Of a stretch of DNA of 64,000 nucleotides, positions 28,301 through 41,066 are shown piece by piece. Origin of the DNA: Todiramphus chloris collaris (taxonomy: Eukaryota; Chordata; Aves; Coraciiformes; Alcedinidae); contig JANVCC010000049.1 of the NCBI GenBank assembly GCA_025345505.1, forward strand, positions 6,016,588-6,080,587. Direction: 5' to 3'. The notes below the pieces were generated by a model. It was not told the origin of the DNA. It did not search any database and was given only the letters and a program-made list of their open reading frames with translations. Position numbers and translations under genes: made by a program. How positions within the stretch are numbered: the first letter of the stretch is position 1; every line of letters starts with the position of its first letter.

Positions 28301-29648
28301 ACCTGTCTGTGGTGCAAATTACAGATGTGAGAGGTAAAATACTTTTAAAGTAAATGTCAAAACATTTTATCATTCAAAGCTACCATGTCTTTTTATCACT
28401 CACTTCATCTTGATGCTGTATAATGGAAATGTGCGGGTCTTAGAAGTAATTTTTGCTGTGCAGAAAAGAAGACTGGAAAATATGTGTCTGTATACATATT
28501 ATACATATGTAAATGTATGTTTGTATCTGTAAAGACACACACATGCATGTATATAAATTCTATGCTAGCATAAATATTTAATGAGGCTAAAAAATTTTAT
28601 ATTGATGCTAAGCAGATGTTAGTCCAAAACCAACTCAGGTGATTTGTGCAAGTAAGCTAATACATAGCTTTGGTTTATCAGTTTATAAACTTTCAGTTTG
28701 TCTGTCTTGTAAATTCTCTTTCTACAATAATCTGTGCTGCTTGTTAGTTTTAGTGTCCCTTCCCATTTATCTCTGATAGTCATGCTTTGAAGCAAATGTT
28801 TAAATTAAAAAATAATTTTAATTATTTTTTTATATATTAGTTCAGTTTCTTAATTACTCATTTTCTATACAGAAAGGGTCTTGCTGCTACTTTTCTCCTC
28901 TGAAATGTATTTAATAGAAACATTCAATAAGTATACTTTTTCCTTGTTATGTTTTTATACACTAACTGAGCTGTTTTCATTCCTTATATGAATGTATTTC
29001 TGAAGCAGTAGCACATAGTGAAGTAAAAACAGAAGTTGTTTCTATATAATCTATAAACCTATTGCCACAGCAGTCTGTGATTACGAAGCAAGCTGTCTTG
29101 CACTAAATTTTTCATTTTCTTTCTTGTTTTTAAACATAAGTTGGCTACTTTGGCCTGCTTGCCTTCCAAATTTTTTTTCCCCACATTGTTATATTAGTTA
29201 AATGAAATTATTTCAGCTAAGGATAGGAGATGCAAGTGTGGGTAAAAATCCATATGTTATTTTCGCAGTAGTGGATGTAAGTATCTTTCAGGTCCTCTAA
29301 GACTGAGCTTACAGTCATGTTATCATCATACCTGATCTAGAACTTTGTTTTTGCAGTAAGATCTGGAAGAGAAAAGGAAAACTTCCCACGTTCTACAAGT
29401 TTGTTCACTTAGACACTGTAAAGAAAGGTATTTGCAGTACTTCCAGTTACTTATCAAGGGGAAAGTATTCAAACTATATCTGATTCCATTTTGATCTCCA
29501 AGTTATTTGTTGATTTTAGCTAAACTTACATGAGTACAGAAGTGTCATTGGCTGTGTCCTTAAAACAAACAAAACAAAAACAAGACGACAATATCTTTGC
29601 AGATTATTTTGATGAGGTAATTTGTATTTTGGCCACTTAGTGGGAAAG
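25394..29648. other. Intronic sequence, no gene recognised
   Basis: I see no exon, RNA gene or identifiable repeat body. The stretch includes an AT-rich alternating patch near 28490-28560 and a T/A-rich patch near 28800-28840. The segment at about 26870-26935 is rich in homeobox-like TAAT and ATTCAT words, but I cannot show conservation. Confidence 0.55.
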
Positions 29649-29750
29649 GTTGTTGTAGTATCTCCTGGTTGTTGTAGTATCTCCTGGTTGTTGTNNNNNN
29701 NNNNGTTGTTGTAGTATCTCCTGGTTGTTGTAGTATCTCCTGGTTGTTGT
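29649..29750. repeat. 19-bp minisatellite spanning an assembly gap
   Basis: The unit is GTTGTTGTAGTATCTCCTG. Two full copies plus 8 bases lie left of the gap (29649-29694), and exactly two copies plus 8 bases lie right of it (29705-29750). All copies are identical. The true copy number is unknown because the array contains the gap. Confidence 0.95.
29695..29704. other. Assembly gap (10 N)
   Basis: Ten N bases sit inside the minisatellite. The sequences on each side are identical for 46 bases, so the gap is probably a failed join across a tandem repeat. Confidence 0.98.
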
Positions 29751-32700
29751 ATTTATCTTCTTTTAACTATGTTTCAATTTATTTTATGAAAGCAAGCTTT
29801 TGTATGCTTGGACAAATAGAACATAAAGTACTATAAAGTGTATTAAGTATGTGTTGAGCTTCCAAGTCTTACAGTGGAGAGGTGGCATCCATCTTTTTGT
29901 GGCAGACATGTCACTGTTAAAGAGTTAGTGCTCATTAAAAGGGAATATTTATCAGCAATGGAAAGATGATTGTTTGGTCTTATAGTTGTGAATTAGTGTT
30001 AATTTTAAATATGTGCTTCTAATTTTTTGATCTTTAAAATATATTTTATTTTCAAACTGACTTGGTCTGGGTAACCCTTCATTGATTAGCTTTATTTTAC
30101 CTTTGATGGGCTTTAAGGTAGCAAGTGAGGATCACACAGTTGTTTTCAAATGGGTGAGACTGTGCTGACAGGAGTGCTACCAGTGAAACAGCTTTTTGTT
30201 TAAAGTTAATACAAGCTGGTGTTCTTCACCCTTTTTTGCCTTTGAAAGCAGTAAGAAACATCATCGTTGTACAACTAAACCTCCTCAGAAGGTGAATATA
30301 AAAATAATAAGGTATTTATTTTTATAGCAGGGGAAAAAACACAGTCTTTAAAGTAAGAATATGCTTTTATCGTTAAGAAAATGCTTTTGTTCTATTTCAC
30401 ACAGTTTTCATTTAATTGGTGACCTCACTTGAATAATTTGTTACTTTATTTTTTAAGGATAGCAGAGCATTCTAAATTTCCATTTATCTTCAGGATTTTA
30501 TTGAAAAGTTAAGGAATGTAAGAGTTCACAAAATGCAGTCAGTATTGGAGTCAGAATGCTGTGCAGTAAGCCCTCCTTTTCCATAAATCTTCTCAGGGAA
30601 GAAGATGCAGTCTAAACTGTTTCCACATTTATTTTTTTTTTTTATATGCTTTGATATTTTGTTGTCAAATTTTTGCTGAATAATATGCATATTCAATAAT
30701 AATAAACAGTTAAGGAAAAAATCAAATCAGGTAACTCAAAGTTAATTATAATTTTTAGTACAGATGAGTAGAAAATGACTTCTATGTTGCATGTTTCTTT
30801 GAGCTGTATTAGCACTAGAACCTTTTCTTGTCATAATCCAGTTTATTCCAAGAAAAGGGTGTGTTTGAGTAAATGTTTCTCAGCTGCAAATAAACCATGC
30901 AACCTTGCATTTTTGACATCCCAGACACGTTTTCATGCCTACTGAGTATTATACCACTGCTACTTGAAATTCTGCTACTTGAATTTGTGTACAACTAGTA
31001 TCAAGGCTGGCCAGAGTGGACTGTTAGCCAGCTTGAGTAGTTAGTCTTCAGAGATACTTTAAATTACTGTTTATTATCTGGTGCTTACATGCACACATTT
31101 GTAGCCAGAACAATGTTTTTATCCATGTAAGTCTGCAACTGCTTTGTTGAGAATAATTAATAGCAGTTGCTCATATCTCTGATCATAAATTATCATTATC
31201 TCCCACAAACATAAGTAAAGAACAGTAATTTTGTAAGTAACAAAGGATCATTTTAAGTGACTTTACTTTTCTGATAGTCTTGATTTGTCACTCTTCTCCA
31301 AATTTTGGAAATAGCCAAAGTAACATTATACTGCTTTATCCTTTCATGTATTTGCTCTGAACTAATATTTATGCAGTGGTAGTGGATAATGTGTTCTAAA
31401 AGACTGTAATTCCATTGGATTGTAAATCTGATTATACAGACATAATGCCTTACTAGATGTGCATTAACCGGTGACCAGCAGAGTGCCTGTCACCATCTCC
31501 AGACAAAGTTAATGTCTCCAAATTCATTCAGAATACTTTTCAATAGCAAAGTAGAGTTTATTATAGCAACCCAAAAAAAAGAAATATATTTTCATCTTAA
31601 GAGTTTCTGTTGTTATCAAAGAAAAGCATCTGAAACTACCTTTTTGGGGGGGTCTACAGAGTATGTTGATCAAAGTGGTGTCCTGTTTTATATCTGGTTT
31701 CATAATCCAATTAAAGAGCAAATTTGTGAAGATAATAGACACTCTTTGAGGAATTTCAGTTTGGAAATGATTTCCATACAGGTAAAGCTATAGTGGTTTT
31801 CTGGTATGTGTCATTTTGTTCTAACAGAATTCATATTATGTAAAGGGAAACAAGTTGTCTTGAAAACAGTGTTGATTTAAAAATTGAAACCTCGAACCTA
31901 GGGAGTTGAAATACATAAGTTGACTTCTCTCATGCAACTTTGAATCTAGTCTGATTCTGTAAAGAATTGTTTTAAATCAAAATATGATTGTGACCACAGT
32001 GAAAAGCATATTACAGTTCTGAAATGAAGTAGTAAAGGCTTTTGGGGGAGAGGGATGAAAAAGAGCAATAGGAGTGTGATGAGAGATAAGCCTGGTGCTT
32101 CAACTGTTGTGTTGTGCAGTGCCTGCTTCCTGCTTTGAGCAGAAATGTGATGATATAGTCAAGGTGACTTACCATAGCAAAACCCACGGGCATCTTGACT
32201 TTCACATCCCCTTGCTGGTTTATGTACAGGAACGTGGTATTTATGTTTAATAAAACTAAGTATTTAAAGACATGCTAATAAATTTATCCTGAAAGCACTT
32301 CTATGCACTAAGCTTGGTATCATGACAGTGTTTCTGCAAATATTTCTGATATAGTGGTTTAGTGTTGTGATACCTCTAATGTTATATTGACATTTGTAGC
32401 CTTTGCACTGTACATTATTGGCCAATATTTGTGATATGCGACGTTCTTGGTAAGTACTGTCAGGTATAATCTATCATGAAACAAACCTTTAGAGTATACA
32501 CAGAGACCACAGTTTTTCTGCAGGGACAGACATCCTTGAAGATGATATTCCTTGTAGTTTAAAATTATCTGTGTCCTAGAGAATGAAAATTATTAGCAAA
32601 GTCCATGTTTAAGGCCAGAGTGAGACATCTTGCAGTACCAAAATAGAACTAATTTAACTTCAGGTGTGATGCTAGCAATTTAAAATTAGTTATGTAGCTC

Positions 32701-33846
32701 AGTATGGCAAATTTCTTACGTGGCCCATGCATGGCAATTCTTTTCCACTCAGCTCTAATAAACCCACTTAAATTATTCTCAAGATCTTCAGACAAAAATG
32801 TTCCAAAAGCTTTAATTGCATCAACCGTGTACCTACTGATAACCTTGCAATCTGCTGAAGCTAGACAGAGAAAAGATACAGACTTTGAGGACTGATGCAG
32901 AAATTTTTAGGTTACTTCAGACTTCTGTTTTTCAGGAATGTGGGCAAGGAGTTGCTATTGCTTCTGTGCCCTTTATGAAACAGGAATAAGGTCATGGATT
33001 CTTCTGCTGCTCTGTAACACAATCACTACCAAAAAAATAGTCATTATCTCTCTAAATTGGATATTTTGGATAAACATGTGCCCTGTTTTTTCCTTTTGAA
33101 ATTCAGATAGAACGGAGGTAGAGCCTTGGCTTAGTTGTGTTCTGCAGCTGAGGAGTTCAGGAAACACATTCTTCTCTGCTTAACCACAGTTGTGCACTAA
33201 TTGTATGGTCATAATTGAATAAAACCATATTGTCCTTATGATGAGTAAGGATACAAGAATAACTTGTTCTAAGTTTTGTAGATTTTTCTAGAATGTTCTA
33301 TTTTATAAATTGCTAGAACATGCTTGTAGGTGTAATGCTTAACCATCAGGGCTGGATTACACATTGGTATATATTTAATGTTTTCAGTATAATTCAAGTA
33401 CTCATATTAATTTGCATTCTGATGTTTTATTTACTCTGATACCATGTTTCAGAAAGAAAATTATTACTTTATTATATCATCATCTTTTGGAACTGTTCTG
33501 CTGTAATTAACCACGCAAAGTAATGAATTCTAAATTACATTTAATTGTGACTAAAATTATCTTAAATGAAAAAAAAATCATGTTTGTCCTATGGAAAGCT
33601 TCATTGCTTTATCAGTGTTGTTGCAGTGGAGCTCTAGATTAGGGTAACTTTGTTTTTAAATTAATTGTCTCATATAATTTGCTATTAGAAATGTAACATG
33701 TATGCCTGTAGTCTGGAGGAGCAAAAAGCCTCTTCAGCGTAATTTAATGGTGATATATATGAAGAATGAGCTTTTTACCAATTAGATAATGTCTGGCAAA
33801 ACAAAAGAAGTGTGTATATATGTACACAGAACCCTACTTTTCTACG

Positions 33847-33860
33847 TATGTAGCTACATA
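33847..33860. repeat. 14-bp perfect palindrome in AT-rich patch
   Basis: TATGTAGCTACATA is self-complementary and sits in a stretch of alternating TA/CA units (about 33810-33875). Confidence 0.7.
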
Positions 33861-34610
33861 TATATACATACATACGGTAATGTCAGTACAGGAATCTGTG
33901 GTTTCCTCACAGATCTTCTAGAAATAATGGATTCCATAATTTAATACTTTTCATTAAATGCTAATGACTTTTGTCATTAGTATGTGCAATTCCTGCTCTG
34001 TTGGTCCTCCGCATCTCAGGCTGATGTTATGTGTGTGAGTGGATGTGTGATTGGCTCTGGTTAGTAATATTCGTAGGTACTGGATGAACTGTGACCATAC
34101 AAAACAGCTACTTCAGCACAACTGAGGAGATAGTAAACACCAACAGAGGAGCTGGTGGGAACAGGAATTGGAATTTAATGAAGAAATTGTATGGAATGTG
34201 TTGGGGACTACATTGTAGGTAATAGTTTGAGTTATTCAAAGCTTCCATTGATAATCTATAGACATTGTATTGTCTGTATTGAGATTGAAAAGAAGCTTCT
34301 AGTGAAAAAGGAGTTCAGGTTGTCTGTTTTTTGGTGTTTTTTTTCTCACAATGTACAGAAATGTGTTTTGTAAACATGGATCTCCTCTTTTGCCCTTCAA
34401 GTAGGGGCTTTTTGCTAGGAGGTTAAAGTAGGAAAGTAGTATGAAGTAAGCATTTTAATTAGAATATTCAAGATGTTGGAATTATTTTTTTGACCAGTCC
34501 AGTATAAAGGTTTTAGGGAATGTTAATCTGAAGTGAAGTTTTTGTGTGTGTAGTTAATTTAAAACCATAACAGCATAATTGTTAGAATCATTTATCATTA
34601 TCTCTTCTAT

Positions 34611-34631
34611 TTGCCGCATGGAAGGCGGCAA
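34611..34631. repeat. Perfect 7-bp hairpin, CpG-containing
   Basis: TTGCCGC (34611-34617) pairs with GCGGCAA (34625-34631) around a 7-base loop. It is a GC-rich stem in AT-rich surroundings. The following bases to about 34710 look non-repetitive and could belong to a conserved non-coding element, which I cannot test. Confidence 0.55.
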
Positions 34632-36453
34632 TTACATCAATTCCACAAATGCCAGCATCTGTAATTTTTTATGTTACAACTTTGGCATTTAAAATTGCAG
34701 ACAGCAACTCTTTGGGGGGAAGGGAGGGAAGCTGGAAGGGGAGTAAGTGCTTGGCCTGCCAAGTTTAAAGCTTTTCAGGAGCAGGACTGTGGTGCCCATG
34801 GTTTAAGAGAGCTGTAAGGCAAGCTGTTTCCCAACAAAGACAGCAGTACATATCCTCTTAACACTTTATGCAGAAAAAGGGGTTCTTCTCCTGCCTATAT
34901 CCTTGTGAGATGAACAGGGGTGGATTAAGTACTGCTCTCTTGAGAAGCTGCCAAGATGTACAATAAATATCAAAACTTATTTCCTGCTCATTTTCTAATA
35001 ATCCTGACACGAACTGCTAGCAATTTTAAGTTAAAGCGCATAAAGATTTATGTGCTGAAACAGGAAAGGTGGTATCAAAGAATTTTAAAGCATCTTTCAT
35101 GTGAAGTTTCTTGTCCAAACTCTTACCAGGGTTCATGGTTCTATGCAGAACACCTTCTGCATTAAACCTTGGATTTACTGTATGAAGTTTTTAACGTATG
35201 AACTCTGTACATTTTTACATTTAAAAAAACCTTTAACATAATGTATTTGACAGTAGCTTGCAGGCAAAACATCATCATCCACAGCTTAAGGTTGGCATAA
35301 AGTTGAGCCTTATGCAAAGTTCACATTTAAGGTATAGAAGATGGGCATATGCTGACAGCCAAACATACTTTTGGAATTGGTATAGATTAATGATTGTAAA
35401 CAGAACGAGTTTATGGGGAAAATATCTTCTTTTTTTTTCCTTTAAATACTGCGTTTTCTTTTCAGTAACTATAAAGTTTCTTCAGTTTCCTATGTTTGGT
35501 TGTTTAAGTTTAAAGTTATAAGAGGAACTGGATAATGGTTGATACTTAACCATTATGAAGGGAAAATATTACCCAAGTAAGTTATTTCTTCATGGTAGAA
35601 TGATGTCTGTTTATTACTAGCAAGTAGCAAAGATTCCACATTCTCTTTAAGAAATACTTGCATTTATTTCAATTTTTTTTTTTCTCTGTTTGCTCTGATC
35701 TATGTGTTTTCAGACTTTTTTTTTTTCCCCATCTTTATATTTTTACCTCTTTACTCACTCACACTAAGGGTATAAGAAGCTGCATGAAAAATGTCAAAAT
35801 AATCTTAAATCTTGCAACTGGTGCTGTTTTCCTAGGAACTGAGGTTACTTTCCAGTAGCATTACAGAAATCAGGTTCTATGACTGTTTGAGGGTCATAAA
35901 TTTGGTTGCTTTTATAGGCTGAGTTCACTGCATGTTTGAGCTTCCATGTATTTTTACATTCTTCACTGAATTTCCCAGATACTTCCTTGCTACTTTCATT
36001 TCACATATTCAATGCAACGTGTATCTCAGTTCTCTCCGCATATCATTCAGTTTTAATGCCTAATGAAAACTCTTCAGCAAAAATCATTTCATTTTGAAGA
36101 TTCATGAACAAATAAAATGCTTTGAAGATAGAGGAATTCATAGGGTAAAATAGAAAGAGCTTCATTGCCGATACGACCAAGCAAATTAATTCCGAAACAG
36201 AGATATAGAAAGTGTCTGTTTTTGCTGAAATCTGTCATATGACACAGGCATTGAAACTTTTGTGTTATTTGGGAACAAAAGCGTGTTCCTTTAATAAATT
36301 CACATCCACCAGCTCTTCCTCTCAAAGATACGTCTAACCGTTTTATTTCCTTAATCATAACTAACCTAGTAAATACAGTTATACTGATCTTTATTATAAA
36401 TACATGTATATCTATGCTTTTTGTAGTAAATCCTAAAGGAGTGCTTGATTATT

Positions 36454-36513
36454 ATGCAAATTTGTTTGGATTACCAGTCGAAAACATTTTCTGTTAGGTG
36501 ATTGTTGATTGAC
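36454..36513. promoter_or_regulatory. Candidate enhancer-like motif cluster (octamer and PBX-type)
   Basis: ATGCAAAT (36454-36461) is the exact POU octamer, and TGATTGAC (36506-36513) resembles a PBX/HOX site. They are 44 bases apart. Both are short words that occur by chance, so this is only a suggestion. Confidence 0.2.
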
Positions 36514-36866
36514 ATTTTGTTATATGAGCTTTTGTAGGAATTTCTTCCCCAAATTCCGTTTGCATTTCTACCCAGTGCTCAGTGCCCATTGAAATGACAC
36601 AATCCAGCTGATAATGTTTTGGGAGTGAGGTGGATGGAGCAAGTTTTCGGGGAAACTCTTAGGATTACATCAAGTACATGTAATTCTGAAAATTCATACT
36701 TATCAAAAAGCTTTCCTAAAACCTAAATAGATAAATAAACTGCAAACGGATTTTAAAAACAGGTTTAATTTTGCTTGCATTTATTTTAATCCCTAAGTCG
36801 AAAAAAAAAGGCATTGACACATTGGATAACAAATTACTGTGGCCATTTTTTTGTGTGGGTACTGGT

Positions 36867-36922
36867 GACTCTGTTGATCTTTAAGGTCCCTTCCAACCCT
36901 GACAATTCTATGATTCTATGAT
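36867..36922 (+). mobile_element. CR1 LINE extreme 3' end, plus strand
   Basis: GGTCCCTTCCAACCCTGACA is followed by two copies of ATTCTATG (36905-36920), the diagnostic CR1 3' terminus. Only about 55 bases remain, a very short 5'-truncated insertion. Confidence 0.88.
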
Positions 36923-37657
36923 TTTATTGTTACTGCGTCTGCTTTTAAAGCTACCTTCTTCCACTGTCCTTGGTGGGTGGTATCTCAAAACACTTTTTCA
37001 GATTCATAAAGCAGAATGGGAAGATAGAGTAAGGAAGGAGATTAAAGGCAAAAGAGTCAATTACTTCATGCGAGTCCCAAGTTCCTTGTATACCATTTAA
37101 GATATTCAACACTTTTTAGTGTGTCTTTTAAGTTTTATGTATCTAATAAATAGCAAAGAAATAGATTTTATAGATAAGTCTGGTGCCATACAGAAACCCA
37201 GAATCATTTAAAGTTAGAATGAAGGACAGATCATAATAAGCTTTCACGTTTAACTCAGTCTGTATTGAGCAGTCCACTTAATGCCAGTGATGTACACAAA
37301 TCAAGAATCAGATCAAAAAATTAAATGCATGATTTGAATGTGTGAAGAATGTTGTAGAAATTTGTGGAAGCTCTCTGACCGTGTCAGAAGCATATTGTTA
37401 AAAGTAAAACTACATTTAGGTGAAATACATGATGAAAGGACAAAAATGTTAGAGGTAGAATTGCAGTAAGGAAAAAGAAAATGCTCTTCTTGTCTTTCAT
37501 CTTCACCTATCATTTCTGCACATGTACAGGAGGTCCCAAAAATCTTTTGTCAATTGCTGTACAGAAATGTTAAGAAAAATAAATGAAACTGTGCTATATA
37601 AAAGCTTGTATTTCACATTGAGAGGACTTAAGATTTTATGGAAGGCAAAACTTTGAA

Positions 37658-37670
37658 TTTTTTTTTTTTT
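37658..37670. repeat. Poly-T run (T13)
   Basis: This is an uninterrupted T homopolymer on the + strand. Confidence 0.8.
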
Positions 37671-38278
37671 CCCATGGCTTTCATTCAAGCAATTAACATT
37701 TCTTAACCACTTATATATTAGTACCTAAAATGAGAGAAGGTTTCTCAGTTGCTTTAGTCTCCCTCCCTAAAGCATAACTTGGTGTTGCAGAGTAGAGCAT
37801 GCTCCCACCCCTCTTTCTTCAATTAAATGTGTATTGCTGAAATGGTCAGGGTTAAAACAAACACATTTGGCATCAGCAAGATTTTTTTTTTGCAGGTCAG
37901 ATTAGTAGGAACTTCTAAATTCTGTTTCAAGTTTATACAACTAAAGGATTTTAGAGAAGCATCTGTCAGGTTTTTTTATTACAGCTGGAATGTACTGGAA
38001 CTGCCCTTAGAGCTGACTTTGGCTCTTAAATTTTCTGGTGTAATCTTTCACTTGGTGCTAGAGAGAATGCTGCCCTGACTGAATTTTTTGTGTTTATAGT
38101 AACTTTGCATCAAGGAAAGGCAATATACGTACATTGGAGTGATACGATTTTAATTCCTTTATAAATATCACTAAACAATATACAAAATAAAAAATTAACA
38201 CAGTCCTACATAAATAGATTATCATTGGCTTGTACTTTGTTTTGAAAGTGTTTCTGCTGGCAGAGAGAGCTCTGGGGC

Positions 38279-38293
38279 AAAAAAAAAAAAAAA
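38279..38293. repeat. Poly-A run (A15)
   Basis: This is an uninterrupted A homopolymer on the + strand; no source element is recognisable. Confidence 0.8.
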
Positions 38294-41024
38294 TCAATGC
38301 ACAGGCTGTACAGTTTCTGCATCTCCATTTTTCACACCAGTGTTTGTTCTAATGTTACTTCCCCACAGACATGACCTGAAAGCTAAAAATTTACCTAAAA
38401 ATCGTTTACAGTGTATCATATTTTCTAAGTTGAAGTCATTTTCTTTCCAAAATTGTCCAAGGCACGATGGTTTTAACAATTTTGGCCTGATGTGCCTTGG
38501 TGAATTGACAGCTTGATCTTGAAAGCAATGTTGCCTTAAAGTAAGCTTTATTATTGCAACAAGGTCGTTTGGTTCCAATTCTTTCATACATTTTCCTAAT
38601 ACAAGCTCTTTTGAACATGTGGTTGAGGGGTTCTGTTAGTGTATTTTATCTAAGTAGAGGGTAGTGTGGTAAAAGGTCTGCAGATATTAATAAAGGTCCC
38701 CTTTTTGGTTGTAAATTTTTTACTGTATGTATAAAAACATACTTTTTTCTTTGTGTTTTCTTAAAAAATTAGTTCGCTGCCCCAAAGGAAATGCCTAAAA
38801 AGGCATTCAGCGTGATGTTTTTTCTTACATATGTAAAATCATTTTATTTTGCCTGAATTATCATCTAAGTTTATTTTGTAATTCCTAAGGGTTATCAGAT
38901 GATCATTAAATCTTGATTTATCTGTCAGGAAGAATTAATAATCTTGACTTCTGAGTGAATTTAGAAGCAATCGGGGATTGGAGTCAAATATTTGAATACC
39001 ATTTCAGTGTTAAATCAGTTATTCATGTTTCAACTTTGGCTGACTGGTTGAAAAAAATAAATTCAATTCATAAATCCTGCTTTGCATTTTAATTTTTTTT
39101 TTTACTCTCATCTTAGTAAAAAAAGTACATTATTTCGTGTGGGAAATGCTGCTTGGGTGTCCTGTGTTTGAAACACCTTTTCATACTGGTTCTAATAAAG
39201 AACATATGTAGCCATATGTGTCGATCACAATGCTATGTTAAAAGTAAATTCAGTAGAGTGAAATATGTATTGATTTCTGAATGAATTGGTGAACTTTATT
39301 CTAAAAGAAAGCTAAAGTTTAAGGAAAGGTTTTCACATCCTAATATCGTCTTAAAAGAAACTGCCACTTAACTTTAAAGCCCGTGTTTCTGGTTACTATC
39401 ATTGTATGTATTTTGAGTGGCTGTGGTTTTATTAATTAGGTAAGTTTTCGTTGATCAATCACAATGATCCCTGAGAGAAAAATCAACTAAAAAAATCAAA
39501 CATGTAAGAGATTTTGGTAGTCTATTTCATATTCTGTGTATTTTTATGTCTGAGGTATTGATGAGTATAGAGCCATATTGTCCCCGCAGTGTATATTCTC
39601 TTGTAGTGATGTGCCAAACTGCTCTTGCTGACACAGTGTGTTGATCCACCACGTAGCATGGCTTTACATTTACAAGATAGGGGAGGTAGTTTTATTCTCT
39701 GATTTCTTTATTCTATTTCTTTCTTAAACTTGTGTGTGATGCTGCACACCCTTTAATGTCTTACCTGAAGCTGTATGAAAATGTGTTTCAGAGCTGTAAT
39801 ATTTCCCATTGATTAACTTCTCTCTCTTTATTTTTTTTCTAATGTGGGATTTCTAATAGGGCTTCCCAGATCCCATGTATTTACCCCATATATGTTTGTG
39901 TACATATATAGATGCAGTGCATACATTGTGAATGTACATATAAAGTACATAGTAGGTATGTATTTATAGCTTTAGGCTTGGAGTCTCTACAGTAGTTTGA
40001 ACCCATATGTCATCCCTTCTGTTATTTTAAAATAAATGAAAATACTTGCCTGTATTTCCTTGTTCCTTCCATGTTTAGGCTGAGTTGGAGGATACAGTAT
40101 TTAGCCCTCAGTGATCCTGAGCTTTGTAAATCTAAATGATGTAGTTTCTTAAGTCCAACTTCAAAAAATCATGAACTACAATCAAAGACATGTTTGCAAT
40201 TAAGTCTGAATAAATATTTTAAGTTCTAGATCTAATAACAATGGAAGCCAATCCTTTTTGGGATAGCCATCAGGTTTACAAAGCCACAGGAAAGTACTTA
40301 CTCAGAGGGTCAAAACCACTCTGCTTTATTATAATAAAAGTTAGGTTATGTATCTTATTTTGCTTTCCTGTTTATCATGCATAGTGTTGCTATATACAAT
40401 AATTTGTAATTTATATTTATTAATATTTATATTTTATTTCTAGACTAAAAACTATTCATAATAATATTTAGTTAGTTTGGACACTTCATTCCCATTATGT
40501 CTTTCTAAGAGCATAAAACCTCACTAGATGGGTATTGTTTATGCGGGAGCAGGAGAATTTGATGCATTCTTACCTGAAATGGGTTTATTTGCATTCCAAA
40601 TAGCACGCGTTAGGTTTTTGACTTCATCACCCCTGTATATTCGAACTTTGTGGGCAAATAAGATGACAGCATATTACTCTTTTGTAATTTTATAATTACT
40701 TTTTGGTAATTCCTCTCAGGGGGAACAGGGGCTTTTTTGGCATACGCAGTTTTCAGTGGTGACTGAATCTTATACCACAGCTGAAAGCAGAAATTAAAAG
40801 ATGATCAAGATGGTTTTAGACCAAATAACTTACTGTTTCCTTGAAGCTGCTCTAGAATTTATTTAAAGTAGATTTAACATAAATCATGTATGTAGAATAA
40901 AGTGAAGCTGAAATTGCTTGTTCTTCGTGTTTTTAGACCACCCGCACTGGAGAGACATCCATCAATCAATCCCATTCTTACAGATACAGTCTTTTCTATC
41001 ATAAGGCAATAAAAAGTAGTAAGA

Positions 41025-41066
41025 CCAAAAAAAGCCCCTCAAAAAACCCACCACACCAAAACCCCC
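41025..41066. repeat. A/C-rich low-complexity tract
   Basis: The sequence is almost only A and C on the + strand, with AAAAAAA, CCACCACACC and CCCCC stretches. Confidence 0.65.

Larger units (their letters stand above)
29751..36866. other. Intronic sequence, no gene recognised
   Basis: No exon or RNA gene is visible. The stretch holds an AT dinucleotide-rich patch with a 14-bp palindrome (33847-33860), a CpG-bearing perfect hairpin (34611-34631) and an octamer-containing segment near 36450-36515. Confidence 0.55.

Noticed and set aside
29649-29750. The repeated 19-mer as a CRISPR array
   Set aside because: The units are directly adjacent with no spacers and lie in a vertebrate intron; it is a minisatellite.
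37197-37245. Possible minus-strand CR1 3' end (CAGAATCATTTAAAGTTAGA...)
   Set aside because: Only a few words resemble the CR1 terminus and no internal CR1 landmark follows; too weak to call.
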